Below the pieces are notes generated by a model. It worked only from the letters and a program-made list of their open reading frames with translations. It had not been told where the DNA came from and searched no databases. Position numbers and translations under genes: made by a program. 64,000 nucleotides of DNA, taken from NCBI GenBank assembly GCA_023105745.1, contig JALGQZ010000003.1, forward strand, positions 42,175,185-42,239,184. Direction: 5' to 3'. This stretch comes from Austropuccinia psidii (lineage: Eukaryota; Basidiomycota; Pucciniomycetes; Pucciniales; Sphaerophragmiaceae). Shown here piece after piece: positions 47,366 through 59,406 of this stretch; positions within the stretch are counted from its first letter, which is position 1, and every line of letters begins with the position of its first letter.

Positions 47366-48050
47366 TTATATTCTTATAAGGTCTTTATCAATGGACTGAG
47401 CCTTAAATATCAACATGTAGGGCATTAAAGCATTTTCAAACATCAAAAGAAAGCTTAATATAAGCCAGATAACTATATCAACATAGTATCTTAAAATTAG
47501 TATATAAATCCACAAGAATGAATGTAACACTTTTTTTTGAGAAAAATGAGTCTCAGAATCTTTAGGTTCCTTTTCAAAAAATGTAATTAAGCTCAAATCA
47601 ATAAAAGCAATGAAACCAGGAGACAATTCTGATTCCATTATTTGTTATAATTCCATCTTTTTTATCCCAATATGGTTATTTCATATATATGGATTTTTGC
47701 TTTCAAAGTGCTGGAGAAGCCCTCTGAGTATAAATTAACAATTTTCTTTGGACAATCCTGAAAATAATACCAATACTTGCAATTTAAGACCCACATATGT
47801 TACTAACTAGTTTCAAAAGTCCCACTAACAATTTCATATTGATATCATATTGGTTTATTTTTTAAAATTTGAGAATTTTCTGGGACTATTATCAGATCTT
47901 TAAAACAGGAAATGAGCTCATACATAGCTATCAAAATATTTGAAATATGTAGGCTTTCCAAATCGCTTGCTTGATAAATACAAGGGTTATATTAAATTTA
48001 TGTACTTTTACATAGCTTTTTCATCCAGACGAGTTATTGATAAAATTAAT
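47366..48050 (-). pseudogene. PIF/Harbinger-like transposase remnant (copy 2)
   Basis: 47366-47638 reads PGFIAFIDLSLITFFEKEP, the same catalytic-D block as FPGCIRLIDGILVPLF in copy 1, followed by SQKKVLHSFL. The bases at 47760-48010 follow those at 42140-42440 of copy 1 in order. Broken throughout. It faces the same way as copy 1. Confidence 0.5.
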
Positions 48051-49617
48051 TATTCAATTTTATCATCAGAATAAAGCTCCATTCAGTATGATATCATTCT
48101 AAAATTGAGTCAAAAATATCTCTCTTGACTTCTGTGCTTTAGATTATACTGTAGTTTCAATTTTAAAAGAGTGGAAGAAGTACCTATTTGAGCTGAAAAA
48201 AATACAAGTAAAAGTATAAATTTTGTCTGGATATATGCAAAATAAATGTTTGGCTTCAAAAATAAAATTCTTTAATTATAAAATACTAAAGATTTTGACT
48301 GATACATAGTATTTCATCAATTATTGAAGTTAAATGTAGTATTTGAGGTGAAAGAAATAAAGCATTTTTTGTTATGGTATTTATCAACTTTTAGGGAGCT
48401 GAATATTTAGATATATTTTTTTATAAGATACATTTCAAAATTTATAATAATTGATTATTATGAATATTATTATGGAATCATTGCAAATTAAAAAATTATT
48501 TTATTTTTTAAAGTTTATATATATAATTCAATTGTTCAATTTTCTTCTCTCAAAATAAAAAAGATAATGATTTAATTCTAATCAATATTAAATAAAATGA
48601 TGCTTTTTTGTTTGTTTTGTAAAAACTAATAGTTAACTAGAAATACCTCATTACTTTCGAATTAATAAGAGAAAAGTTTAATTGTAAACTAATGTTTTTG
48701 ATTAAATTTCATTATTATTCTTTGTTTTTTGTGGTTTAATCAACAGAAAATTATTTACGAAAGGGTGAAATCCATAATCTACACAGATTATTACTATATA
48801 GTGAATGTTCAGAGGTTTTCTTCCCAAATTATGAAGATTTTGTGTATAGATTTTAATAGTTTTGTCTGAATTATGTTATTTTAATTCCCATTTTTACTTC
48901 AATAAAAACAATAACAAATGAAATTATTATTAATTTAAATCTATTATAATTCTCATCATTAGAAGTTTGTTCAAGAAATAAAAAGTTTAAATCATATTAT
49001 TATTATTATTTTGAGGAGAAAAAAAAGGAATCAGAAGTGAAATAAATTAAAAACCATTAAAAATTTCCTTTTTTAACCTAAGATATGTTTGAAAAAATTA
49101 TAAGAAATTTTATTTCAATTTTGACTCTTTTCATTTTTTATTTTTTATTTCTTTAATTAATTTAGTTTAATGTTTTGTTAGACAAAATTCCATTAAATTA
49201 TTAAAAGAAATAATATAGGAAAAAAGAGGAAAACCCTATAATATTATCTTTTTTATGAAATTCTAATCAAATTATTTTTTTCCAAGTATTCAATTAAAAA
49301 AAGTATTAAAATGATATATCATATATCACAATAATGATATTTTCTGTAAGCTATTTTAAATAAAAATTCATTAATTTATTAATTTATAAACTAAATGATG
49401 TTGAGAAAGTCTAAGAAACATACCATCATCTATCTATTTCTATATATATGGTGTTTAATCTGAGTTTGGGAAGATAATAAAATGAATACATACTATATTC
49501 AACTCCTCTGAAAACACATCATGGTAGTTTATCAAGCTTACTTTGTCTCATTCACAAATAACAATTCATCTTTTCATATTTACTGTGGCTTATTGAAATT
49601 AATGCCTCTAAAATTCT
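48051..49617. other. Gene-free AT-rich interval
   Basis: Very AT-rich, with no credible frame and no recognised repeat. Confidence 0.45.
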
Positions 49618-50884
49618 TCAAGTTATTATTTTCACTCTGGGATTTACATTCAGCATAGAAACCTTTTTTAAATGAATTCTTTTTCTAACTATAATAAGTT
49701 TCATAATTTCAAAACATAAGAAAAACCAAGAATTTTTCAAGAGGTCACCCCTTATTGTTTGCATCTTGAGACAATTGTAATAGCTCTTACAAGTGATTAT
49801 AAAAAATTTTAATTTCATTTGTGGTAATGGAGTTCTGGATTACCTTTTATATTTCAAAAATTAATTTGAAACATTTTTTGAGTTGTTTCATACATAGATT
49901 TTGATTGAATAAAAATCAATTCAATTGGATTTAGTAATGGTGATTATGGAGAAAAGAATTCAATATCAATTCCTTTTTTTATTTAAGACTTCCTTACACC
50001 TCATAAACCTAGTTTACCTTATGTACTGGGGAAATATTGAATATTATAATGCCATTTTTTGGTATCTCTTATTGAAGACTGGATAAGAATATGGAAAATT
50101 CATTTTCTCCAACCCCATGAACCATTAGTCCAAAAACAGGTGGTTTACCTAAAATGGACTGATTAAGTATATTTTCTACTCAATATGATAGCAAAAGAGA
50201 TACTGATATTTCTGAGAATACCCATGGCTGCTTCCCAAATTAAAATAGAATCCTGCCTCATTAACAAGTAATGCCTTTTAGTCCAGATCCTTATCACATA
50301 AGTTAACAAAGTTTTCCCATTGTATCAACAATGCTTCTTTGTTTCACAATTTATTTATGTTATTCAGTTTATTTCAATTTATATCCATTTACTTCAAGAG
50401 ATTAATAATGTATTTTAATGTGATAGCAATTCTATATATTTCTTGAAAAAAATTATTCATATCCTCAAGTATTGAGGTTACTTTGTCTTCAATTAAATAC
50501 AGAATTTCTGCCCTCATCTCATCATTAATTTTCCCCTGCCTCTTTTTTTTAGTTCTTTAGAATATTTTTATCTCATTGTAGTATTTGATAAGTATTTCAG
50601 GGTGAAATTTTGAAGTTTTATTCTGCCAACATTTGGCTCATACCCTGATCAATGGCATTTGAGTGCAAGAACGTTTTCACATTTGATCTCATTATTTATT
50701 TTGGTTTTAGATGCTTATGAGCTAGATTATCACTTATGGATTTCCTCTTCTTCTCAATACTTGATTTGGCTTTTTTAATCATCCATGTTTTATATATCTC
50801 TTGATAAGTTTGATTTAGCTGAAGGGCTAGCTCCTGATATTTGGTCTCCTTTTCTATTGAAGGTATTTCTTTTGACTCAGACAC
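49618..50884 (-). pseudogene. Tc1/mariner-type (DDE_3) transposase remnant
   Basis: On the minus strand, 50696-50884 opens with a charged helical segment (SESKEIPSIEKETKYQELA). About 50225-50275 reads VNEAGFYFNLGSSHG, matching the (I/V)DEAGF box of DDE_3 transposases with D changed to N. About 49905-49960 reads SP-stop-SPLLNPIE, the PYSPxLNPIE box. The order and spacing fit a transposase, but the catalytic D is lost and stops are frequent. The N-terminal assignment is uncertain. Confidence 0.6.
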
Positions 50885-51044
50885 TTTGAATTAAAAATGA
50901 AAAATTCATAATAAAAGTCTAATAGGATAAGATGAGTAATTAATTTCTTAAATTAGCTCAAAGCCCAACAAGTCCTATATGAAAACAATATTCTTTAAAA
51001 CAATCTCTTGAAAGTAGACTAAACTAAGTTTAGAAGTGATCAAG
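50885..51044. other. Left flank of plus-strand family B element
   Basis: The last bases are TCAAG (51040-51044). They do not match the right flank AAACC (61328-61332). Confidence 0.5.
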
Positions 51045-52966
51045 TGTGAGCCTTGAGGTATATTTTACATACCCAAATAGGCCACAATTATCTTAAAAAG
51101 AAATTTTGAATTATGCAAAACTCATAAGTCAGGCATATATCCAAAATTCATCATTTCCAATTTCAGAAAAGATGAATAACTTTTTATTGAGTAAGTAAAT
51201 CCATGGATTTAAGACCAGATTTGGATTCTACACAAAACTTCACCTAGGGTAGCTCCATAGAGTGAATAAGTTCAATTTAAGTATTTGAGTGGTAAAATGG
51301 AAAATACTTCAATACCACATCATTAATACCACATAAAAGATCCGTGAAAAGTTTTGTTTTTCTTGATTTTTAGCCAAAATAATGGGAAAGTGAGAAATCC
51401 CATGTTACATATACACTAAGAATAGTGTTATGCATGTTTTGAGCACTTAATATCATGGTATTCCTATATGGACTTTTGGTACACCCATAGTGGATATCTC
51501 ACTTTAAGCTTAAATTACTATTTTGACGTAAAAAATAAGCAAGGGGGACAAAAGACATCAAAGAGAGCCAGGGTACCCAACTTCTGAGGCCTCAGAGGCG
51601 TGGATAGCTCCAGAGCATGGATCCATGGCTCATCTTGGCCCAATTGGTAAACTAAAACTTTTTGGGAACTTGGTTACCAAGTTACACTTACTGTAATCAC
51701 AAGAAAAATAGCAAATAACCTGCTATTTTGACGTGCCAAGGAGGTAATGAGCTACTTAGACTCCTGTAACCACGTCAATTCTTGATGACTTTCCATGACT
51801 AGACCCTAAAAGAGTAATTAAAACCCTTTTGGGATCCATATTCATTGATTTACCTCATAGCAACCAGCAAAATACTGCTATTTGCAATTCTACGTAGAAA
51901 TGAGGTAAAAACTTCAAAAATTCATTAAAAATACAATTCTTAATGAATCTTCCTGAAACTTTCAGGACCAATGAAGAACTGTATTATCTATGGTACAACC
52001 AAAAAGAATTATGGCTTTACTAGTAAAATTAAAAGTTTTACTTACAGTCCATTTTTGACCATTCTACGTGAAACACTGAATCTCCAAAAATTCACAGTAA
52101 TTACTACCTGTGATGAAATTGGCAATAACATTGATAACTTTGAGAAATCAATGATTATTTTAGAATAAAAAAATATTTACAGATGTTACTCCTTTTATTC
52201 TTAACCATATTGGGGTTGGTAGTCACGTAAAAGCATTAATTAAGTAATTATGATAATCTTACGTGACAACAGATGATGCAATCATTAATCCAAAAAGTTT
52301 TATTGTTTTCTCACTCACTGGTTTTTCAGTTTGCTCCATGGCACGCCTCTGTGAGCTGTTGTAGACTTAAAAGAAGCCTCTTCTTGCTGTTTTTCCGTAT
52401 CATCATCTTATTAAATCATTTATATCAATATTACCAACAAGTAAGTATTAGTTAGAACTTTTCTTAAGTGTTTTATTCTTTCAGAATCAATCAGAAAGAC
52501 GTGAAATCATAGAAATCAACTATATATTGTTGTAATACCTTTATAAATTCATTTTGATCCCTTAAATCCACAATTCTACGTCAAATTTCTCTACTTATAT
52601 CTATCAATAAGTTCTTTGGAGTATTAGTGAGTCATTTATCTTTAATTCTTAAAGTTTTTCTCTAGTAATAGTTTTCTTCAAGAATTATCTTTATAATTAT
52701 TCTTGTAAAAGATAATTATATATTAAAATAATTTTATTATTTTAATAAAAGAAGTTTTTATTATTAAATTCTTCTTGTAATTGATTCTAGTAGACAATTA
52801 CTGCTCACTGTTATAATCACTAGTAGTGTATAACACGTGAAAGAAATAATTTTATAATTATTTGATTGTGGTTATAATGATTTTTATTATTATATTTCAT
52901 AAGAACAGACATAGTACTGTTGATTAATAGTAATATTATCATCAGTTTCATAGTCACATCTTACAT
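51045..52966 (+). repeat. 5' LTR, family B plus copy
   Basis: 1922 bases, TGTGAGCC to CTTACA. By hand count it has 14 CpG dinucleotides, 10 of them within ACGT (starting at 51536, 51731, 51772, 51892, 52066, 52225, 52261, 52499, 52578, 52835). The palindrome TTCTACGTAGAA is at 51888-51899. The promoter should lie here, but I could not fix a start site. Confidence 0.95.
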
Positions 52967-52968
52967 TT

Positions 52969-52983
52969 GGGGGCCTGGCTGTG
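52969..52983 (+). other. Primer-binding site, family B
   Basis: TGGGGGCCTGGCTGT starts two bases after the LTR and would pair with a tRNA ending ...GGCCCCCA. The tRNA is not identified. Confidence 0.8.
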
Positions 52984-53353
52984 TTTTTTGAACCTTGTAC
53001 CCTTAATTAATATATTTTTAAGCTCTAAAATATATTAATTTAATTAATTTTTTTTCTTTCAATTTGGAGTTAAAATATTTTTATTTTTGAAATTGTTTTA
53101 AAATCTTTTTCATTGAGGAATTTGGTTTAATTTTATATTGTTTTTACACGTGGCTTTTTCACATCCAAAAAACTTATAAAATTATTCTTTGAGTTACTCT
53201 GAATTAATTTTCATTCAAAATCTTAAATTTTAATTTTTTTTCTTTAAAAAGAATAATTTTTTAATATTAAAAAATATAAAACTTATAAAAAAAATTTTAA
53301 AAATATTTTAAAAAGTATAAAAAATAATTTTTTCTCTTTTATAATTTCTTTTA
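52984..53353 (+). other. Untranslated leader
   Basis: AT-rich, no coding frame. It begins after GTTTTTTGAACC. The minus copy has a matching leader plus a 102-base insert. Confidence 0.6.
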
Positions 53354-53513
53354 GTGTCTTTAATCAGATACTGTGCAGCTGGCAACAGACTCAGTAAAAG
53401 ATATATCACTAGTCCAGAATCTTCAGAAGCAGAATCTGAAGACAGTATTGAGGTGCAGATTTCTAAAAGAGGCACCTTATTCAACTCAGAAAAAGCTAAA
53501 TTACCACCAAAAG
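53354..53513 (+). CDS. Leader exon of family B element
   Basis: Starts MSLIRYCAAGNRLSKRYIT and is rich in S, E and K. After LPPK a donor GTGTGT follows at 53514. The exon ends in phase 1. Joined to 53774 it gives P-P-K-G-L-N-H-F-Q without a stop and continues in the +1 frame to 54342, a product of 242 residues. If unspliced the frame stops at 53557. The minus copy has the same exon (24678-24822). Confidence 0.55.
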
Positions 53514-53773
53514 GTGTGTATTTTATCTTATATTTTCACCTTTTATCTTTAAATTGACGTGAAAATGGTGCATACCAGAAATGGAAGCAACTATTCAGTC
53601 CAACCAGATGGATGTGGACAAGGAAGAGGCAAGACCAAATCCAGAAGTGCCAAATCTTCCACAAGAAAGACACATCTGGAGGATGCCAGAGTTGCCCCCC
53701 ATTCCCCAAGGTCTGTACCAACAGATTTTGACGTGAATTCTGAGCCTGAACTGATTTATGGTAATATTTCCAG
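53514..53773 (+). other. Candidate 260-nt intron
   Basis: Begins GTGTGT and ends TATTTCCAG. It is conserved in position and phase in the minus copy (24419-24677). It contains the ATG and first part of the gag frame, so splicing would remove the gag start and retention would allow Gag. Confidence 0.5.
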
Positions 53774-54989
53774 GGCTGAACCACTTTCAGGTGGCAGCAA
53801 TAGAAATATATCAATGCCAGTACAAAAACTGGTTCAGAGCAGCCAAGGAAGAGGAGTGGGAAATCTGCCCAAGCCTTTGGCAGGGGGCCATGAACTCTTA
53901 CTTACACATCAAGAGCTTTCTGGGTCAGGAGAAGACCATAGAACTCTTAGGAGGTTGGAGCCCCCTGTCTTGCAAAGACAAGGTAAAAAAGATAAATAAT
54001 TGGTTGAAGAACCAAAGTCTTTTATCCATAGACCAGAAGAAAGAGTTGGAAATGACTCCAGCTTTGGAGACAGAGGCACCAGTGGCATCTACCAGCTCCA
54101 AACCAGCTCCAGAAGCATCCAAGGACAAGCCCAAAGGACCTCAAAAGAAACAGAGAGGTCCCAAGAACCATCAAGGCAAGGGCAAAGGCAAAGCCAATTG
54201 GCACAGACCTTACCCACAAGGGTACAGGATCCCCAAATTGGAGCCTTCAGCCGTGGACAGTGTCTTCAATATGGCCAGAACTCTTATGGAATTCACAGCC
54301 AAGGAGCAGGAAAGGATGAACAGGACTTTTCCACGCAAATAAATGATGTACATAGAAGTATTAGTGTAGAAATTGGCAAACTTGAGTCAAAGTTGAAGCA
54401 AATTACATTAGACATCAATGATTTAAAGAAAAATGACAAGCAACATTCTGATTGGCATCAATTGACAAATGTCACCCTTGAGTCAATTAGCAATGCTTGT
54501 GAAAGAATTGAGAACCAATGTCAAAATCATGACACAGAGGATCCTTCCATTTTTAAAGTAAATGATAGACTTAAAACTCTTGAAGACCATGTCTTACAAA
54601 TAGTTAAGAACACCAATCAATTTGCTATACATTTAGCAAAAAGTGACAGTGAGAGGCAGAAATTGAAGAATGATATAATTGCAAGTGTGGAGCAAATTCA
54701 TAAGAATCATGAACCACATATGCCAAGACATTCTACACCCTTGACTGAAGAAAAACCTTCTGTCAAAGAAAGTTTGACTCCATTCTTAGGAGAAAATGCC
54801 TACTCTGCAAGAGATATTCCCAAAATAGAAGAATGGCCAACATTCTCTGGTGAAGGAGAATACAACCATATTGAATTCATCAGGACTATTGATATGTTGC
54901 AAGAAGACTTCAATATACCTGATGAAATCATAGTGGGAAATTACACTGTTTGTTTACCAGAACTGCAAAGAAATGGTATTACAAAATGA
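53559..54989 (+). pseudogene. gag (family B), interrupted by one stop and a 1-base deletion
   Basis: The frame reads MKMVHTRNGSNYSV to QGKKDK, stops at TAA 53997-53999, then continues LVEEPKSFIHRPEE to 54989. The part over 53559-54340 is low-complexity (S, R, Q, G, P). From about 54350 it is ordinary protein: a coiled-coil-like block (VEIGKLESKLKQITLDINDLKK; ISNACERIENQCQN) and the capsid start (WPTFSGEGEYNHIEF). Near 54938-54940 the run AAA, where the minus copy has AAAA, shifts the frame into the one used by pol. Otherwise gag and pol would be one continuous frame, as in other single-frame chromoviruses. Confidence 0.85.
53774..54342 (+). CDS. +1-frame accessory protein, exon 2 (family B)
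   Basis: This frame is +1 to gag, open to TAA at 54340-54342. In order it shows an aromatic and acidic block (YKNWFRAAKEEEWEICPSLW), a helix (LHIKSFLGQEKTIELL), a GGWSP motif, a charged helix (KDKVKKINNWLKNQSLLSID), an A/P/S linker, a basic tract (KGPQKKQRGPKNHQGKGKGK) and a C-terminal helix (VDSVFNMARTLMEF). It spans the gag stop at 53997 without interruption. The same layout is found in the family A +1 frame at 917-1651. There is no named domain that I recognise. The basic tract suggests nucleic-acid binding, as an inference only. Confidence 0.6.
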
Positions 54990-57900
54990 GGATTGATCAT
55001 GGTAAACATGATTGGTCTTGGTGGAAATCTGAAGTGATTACCAAATGGGCTAATAATTCTTGGAGGTTTAAAATGGAAAATGCTTTTGAAAGTGCCATTT
55101 TTAACTCAGAAAAAGACAAACCACTTACTTGGTTCTTCAAACAAAAAGACAGATTATCTGCTTTACAACCAGATATGTCTGACACTATGATTAATATGAA
55201 AATATTAAGAAAGTGTGGAGGAGAACTGGAACATGCTATCAAAAGCAGATGTGTGGAACCATGTTCAACAGAGGACTACATTAATGCTATGGAAGATATC
55301 ATTACCAGGACAAGAATTGGTAAGACTTGGGTTAAAAACCCAATAAAGTCCAAAATAGTCTCAAAGATTCCTAGAGAAGAAAGAAGACCAGAAAGACCTG
55401 TCTTGAAGTGTCATAAATGTGGGAGTACTTCACATTTAGCCAACACTTGCCCTAAGAAGACAAAAATCAATGAAGTTCAAGTCATTGAAGAAATTCAGTG
55501 TACTGAGGAGAAAGAAGAGTCTGATCAAGATTCTGAAGTCTCTGAAGATACACCAGTGGAGGACTATCCCATTGAAAACATTTCAGCTTTCTTTGAGGTC
55601 ACAGAAGTCCATACCCACTTGCCACAGTACAGTGAGGATTTCTGCAACCTGATCAATATCCAAGATGCCAGAATTTGTAAAACAAAACCTGCTAGAGGAA
55701 AGGGTTATACTGCTGGAGCATCCTGTATCACATCAGTTCTGATGAGTGATATTGAAGCCAAAGTAAATTTGGATACAGGGGCATTTTGCACTTGTGTTGG
55801 CAAAGATTATCTCCAAATTATACTTCCTGAATGGAAAAACCATCTATTACCAATAGAAGGTGTACAATTCAGTAGTGCCAGTAACAATATGTACCCCTTG
55901 GGCATATTGGACACTAATATTGTTTTCTCACATCCAGCAGGAAGTGTAAGAATGAAGACTGAGATTGTAGTAATGGATAATTGCACATCTCAGCACATCA
56001 TTCTTGGAAATGATTACTTAAATATTTATGGTATTGATATAAATAACCATAAGGACAGATATTTCACAATTGGAGATAACAAAAGACAAAAATTTGCTTT
56101 CTCCAATATGCCAAAACAGATATCTGTAGTATCTTCTGTCAAAGATACTTACAAAGAGGAATTTGTGTCTAAACAACTTGTTGAAGCACAAATTAATCCA
56201 TCATTGTCACCAAAGATGAGGAATGAACTTATTGATGTATTATATACATACAATAATGCATTTGCATCTGATAATGAACCATTAGGCGCTATCAGGGGAC
56301 ATGAAATTGATATTACTCTTAATATTGATAGACCATATCCTCCAGTACTTAGAAGACCAGCTTATCCAGCCAGTCCCAGAGCTAGAGAGGCCTTGGAAAA
56401 ACATATCCAAGAGTTGATCCAACTTGGTGTGCTAAGGAAAGTAGGTCATAATGAGGAAGTTGAAGTGACAACACCTGTTATTATTGCATGGCATAATGAT
56501 AAGTCAAGAATGGTTGGAGATTTTAGAGCTTTGAATACCTACACAGTTCCAGATAGGTATCCAATCCCTAGAATTCAAGAAACCTTGACTCAATTGTCTA
56601 AAGCCAAGTATATAACATCAATGGATGCATTGAAAGGCTTTCATCAAAATGTTTTGACACCCAAAGCTAAGAAATTACTTAGAATTATCACACACTGTGG
56701 CATTTTTGAGTATCTTAGAATGCCATTTGGCGTTAAAAATGCTCCATCTCATTATCAAAGAATGATGAATACCATCTTCCCCACAGAATTGTCTGAAGGA
56801 TGGCTTATCATTTATATTGATGATATTATTATATGTTCTGACTCATGGTCTTTGCACCTTGAAAGACTTGCAAGAGTACTTCATAAAGTTGCAGAAGTGA
56901 ACATGAAAATTTCACTTAAGAAATGCAGCTTTGGTTTTGAAGAACTCAAAGCATTAGGACATGTTGTTTCTGGTTTGAGCTTGGGTATTGACAAGAATAA
57001 AGTAGCAGCAGTGTTACTTAAACCAATACCCCAGAATAAAAAAGAAATGATGTCTTTTCTTGGATTTGCTAGTTACTATAGGCAACACTTGAAAGATTTT
57101 GCAATTCTAGCCAAGTCACTTTATAGAATCTGTGATCAACAGACTGTATTTGAAATGACACAGGAAAGAATTAGAGCTTATGAGAAGATAAAGAAAGCCC
57201 TTACAGAAGCACCTTTACTCCTCATGCCTGACTGGAATATTCCTTTTAAATTGTACATTGATGCATGTGGAGATGGATTAGGGGCAGCCCTACACCAAGT
57301 CCAAATTATTGATGACAAACCTACAGAAAGACCAGTTTGTTATATCTCAAGACAAATCAAACCAACAGAAGCCAGATATGGTGCAAGCCAAATGGAGTGC
57401 TTATGTTTGGTATGGGCACTTGAGAAATTACACTATTACCTTGATGGCAGTGTTTTTGAAGTGATAACTGACTGTAATGCCGTGAAATCACTTCTTAATA
57501 TGAAAACTCCCAACAGACATATGTTGAGATGGCAAATAGCCATTCAAGAATATAGAGGAAACATGACTATAGTTCATAAAGCAGGAAACATTCACAAAAA
57601 TGCTGATGGACTTAGTAGATGGGCTTTGGCCAACACTCCTGATAACCCAGCTTATGTACCTTTGGAAGCTGAACCACAGATTCCAATTGAAGGAATTAAC
57701 ATAACTGATATTGGGACTGAATTCTTTGAAGAGGTCAGAGAGTCTTATAAACAAGACAAGAATTGCCATATCTTGACTTCTTTATTGGATAAAGACTGCA
57801 AAGACACATCTTTGGTTAATGCACTAGATGAAGTTTGGAAAAATTCCTATTCTGAAGGAAGATTTCACTTGTTTGATGGGATTATTTACCATAGAACAAA

Positions 57901-59266
57901 ACATTCTTGTGTAATGACACTGTGTAGTAGATTGCTCATCAATACCATTCTTCATGAATGCCATGATAGCATTTACTCTGGACACCTATCAGAAGACAGA
58001 ACACTTGAAAAAGTGAAGAACTGTGCATGGTGGCCATCTTGGAGAAAAGAAACCATTGAATATTGCCATACCTGTGATAGATGCCAAAAAGCAAACAGGA
58101 GTACAGGCAAGAAATTTGGATTGATGATCCATATTCAAGAACCAAAATCCCCTTGGGAAGTTGTTCACATGGATTGGGTCACAGCACTTCCTCCAAGTGG
58201 TGACAAAGGTTTTAATGCTTGTTTAGTCATTGTAGACAGATATAGCAAAACTCCCATATTCTTACCATGTCATAAAGATGACACTGCTATGGATACAGCT
58301 CTTCTTTTATGGAGTAGAGTTATTTCTCATACAGGGTTATTTAAGAATATCATAAGTGACAGAGACCCCAAGTTCACATCTGCACTTTGGACCAATCTTC
58401 ATAGATTGTTTGGGACTAAGTTATCATTCTCTACAGCATATCACCCTCAAACAGATGGGCTAGCAGAGAGGATGATTCAAACTTTAGAAGACATGATCAG
58501 GAGACTTTGTGCTTATGGATTAGAATTTAAAGACTCAGATGGCTTTACCCATGACGGGTGCACTCTGATACCTGCATTAGAATTGGCATACAAGACATCA
58601 GTCCATTCTTCCACAGGACAAACTCCTGCTATGTTAGAAAAGGGATGGAATCCAAGACTCCCAGCAGACACACTGAGGAAAGACTTGATTGACATTCATC
58701 CTACAGCTTCCAGCTTCAAATTAATGCTTGATAAAGTAAAACACCATGCAAAACAGAGTATGGATGATGCTTTTGATTATGCAAAACAGAAGTGGGACAA
58801 GAGTCATAAAGTACCAGACTTCAAAGTAGGGGACTTAGTTCTAGTTTCAACCTTGAATTTTAATAATATCAAAGGCCCAAAGAAACTTAAAGATTCTTAT
58901 GTAGGACCTTTTGTTATTGTTGCCTTACATGGAACCAATGCAGTTCAAGTGGAATTGAGTGGTGAATTGGAAAATAAACACCCCACATTTCCAGTCAGCT
59001 TGATAAAACCTTATCAACCAGCTGATAAAGAATTGTTTCCTTTAAGAAACCCAACTCCTTTAACTGTACCACCTGTGGAACAGAATGAAGACAGAAAGAT
59101 AAAGAAAGTCATTAAAGAAAGGAGACTTAGGGGTAAAAATCAAAGAGAATATCTTGTCAGATATAGAAATCCAGTACATGAAGATGAATGGATGGCAGAA
59201 TCAGAAATACCTGACTCAGATAAACTCTTAAGAAGATTTAGACATGAAAGAAGGCCACAAGCCTGA
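54950..59266 (+). CDS. gag C-terminus plus pol polyprotein (chromovirus)
   Basis: 1438 codons. The first codon is TTG just after the 1-base deletion, so this is the downstream part of a gag-pol frame, not a true start. Residues 1-110 are capsid C-terminal ([20 protein letters not shown]). C154-C167 is a CX2CX4HX4C zinc knuckle. Protease has DTG at 275-277. Reverse transcriptase is at about 500-690 with YIDD at 622-625. RNase H is at about 760-890 ([27 protein letters not shown]). Integrase has an HHCC-type zinc site near 1000-1045 and the D, D, E triad at D1075, D1137 and E1173, where D1137 and E1173 have the classic 35-residue spacing. A GPF module lies near 1313-1320 and a chromodomain-like tail at about 1388-1432 ([17 protein letters not shown]), thought to steer integration to heterochromatin. 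All catalytic residues are present. Confidence 0.95.
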   Translation: MFTRTAKKWYYKMRIDHGKHDWSWWKSEVITKWANNSWRFKMENAFESAIFNSEKDKPLTWFFKQKDRLSALQPDMSDTMINMKILRKCGGELEHAIKSRCVEPCSTEDYINAMEDIITRTRIGKTWVKNPIKSKIVSKIPREERRPERPVLKCHKCGSTSHLANTCPKKTKINEVQVIEEIQCTEEKEESDQDSEVSEDTPVEDYPIENISAFFEVTEVHTHLPQYSEDFCNLINIQDARICKTKPARGKGYTAGASCITSVLMSDIEAKVNLDTGAFCTCVGKDYLQIILPEWKNHLLPIEGVQFSSASNNMYPLGILDTNIVFSHPAGSVRMKTEIVVMDNCTSQHIILGNDYLNIYGIDINNHKDRYFTIGDNKRQKFAFSNMPKQISVVSSVKDTYKEEFVSKQLVEAQINPSLSPKMRNELIDVLYTYNNAFASDNEPLGAIRGHEIDITLNIDRPYPPVLRRPAYPASPRAREALEKHIQELIQLGVLRKVGHNEEVEVTTPVIIAWHNDKSRMVGDFRALNTYTVPDRYPIPRIQETLTQLSKAKYITSMDALKGFHQNVLTPKAKKLLRIITHCGIFEYLRMPFGVKNAPSHYQRMMNTIFPTELSEGWLIIYIDDIIICSDSWSLHLERLARVLHKVAEVNMKISLKKCSFGFEELKALGHVVSGLSLGIDKNKVAAVLLKPIPQNKKEMMSFLGFASYYRQHLKDFAILAKSLYRICDQQTVFEMTQERIRAYEKIKKALTEAPLLLMPDWNIPFKLYIDACGDGLGAALHQVQIIDDKPTERPVCYISRQIKPTEARYGASQMECLCLVWALEKLHYYLDGSVFEVITDCNAVKSLLNMKTPNRHMLRWQIAIQEYRGNMTIVHKAGNIHKNADGLSRWALANTPDNPAYVPLEAEPQIPIEGINITDIGTEFFEEVRESYKQDKNCHILTSLLDKDCKDTSLVNALDEVWKNSYSEGRFHLFDGIIYHRTKHSCVMTLCSRLLINTILHECHDSIYSGHLSEDRTLEKVKNCAWWPSWRKETIEYCHTCDRCQKANRSTGKKFGLMIHIQEPKSPWEVVHMDWVTALPPSGDKGFNACLVIVDRYSKTPIFLPCHKDDTAMDTALLLWSRVISHTGLFKNIISDRDPKFTSALWTNLHRLFGTKLSFSTAYHPQTDGLAERMIQTLEDMIRRLCAYGLEFKDSDGFTHDGCTLIPALELAYKTSVHSSTGQTPAMLEKGWNPRLPADTLRKDLIDIHPTASSFKLMLDKVKHHAKQSMDDAFDYAKQKWDKSHKVPDFKVGDLVLVSTLNFNNIKGPKKLKDSYVGPFVIVALHGTNAVQVELSGELENKHPTFPVSLIKPYQPADKELFPLRNPTPLTVPPVEQNEDRKIKKVIKERRLRGKNQREYLVRYRNPVHEDEWMAESEIPDSDKLLRRFRHERRPQA

Positions 59267-59406
59267 ATATGTCTATAAATGTGCTTTAAATTACTTGATC
59301 TGAGTAATGTGAAGAGGTTGGACAGTGGACATTAACCCCCTTTGGGGCCTTATTCTTTTATCACTAATAAAATTGTAGTACAATTTTATTTTTTGGTGGG
59401 AGGGAA
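59267..59406 (+). other. 3' untranslated segment and polypurine tract
   Basis: After the pol stop, about 128 bases lead to GGTGGGAGGGAA at 59395-59406, directly before the 3' LTR. This purine run would prime plus-strand DNA. Confidence 0.85.

Noticed and set aside
57488..58145. Minus-strand frames of 68-93 codons
   Set aside because: Antisense shadows of RNase H and integrase in the intact plus-strand pol.
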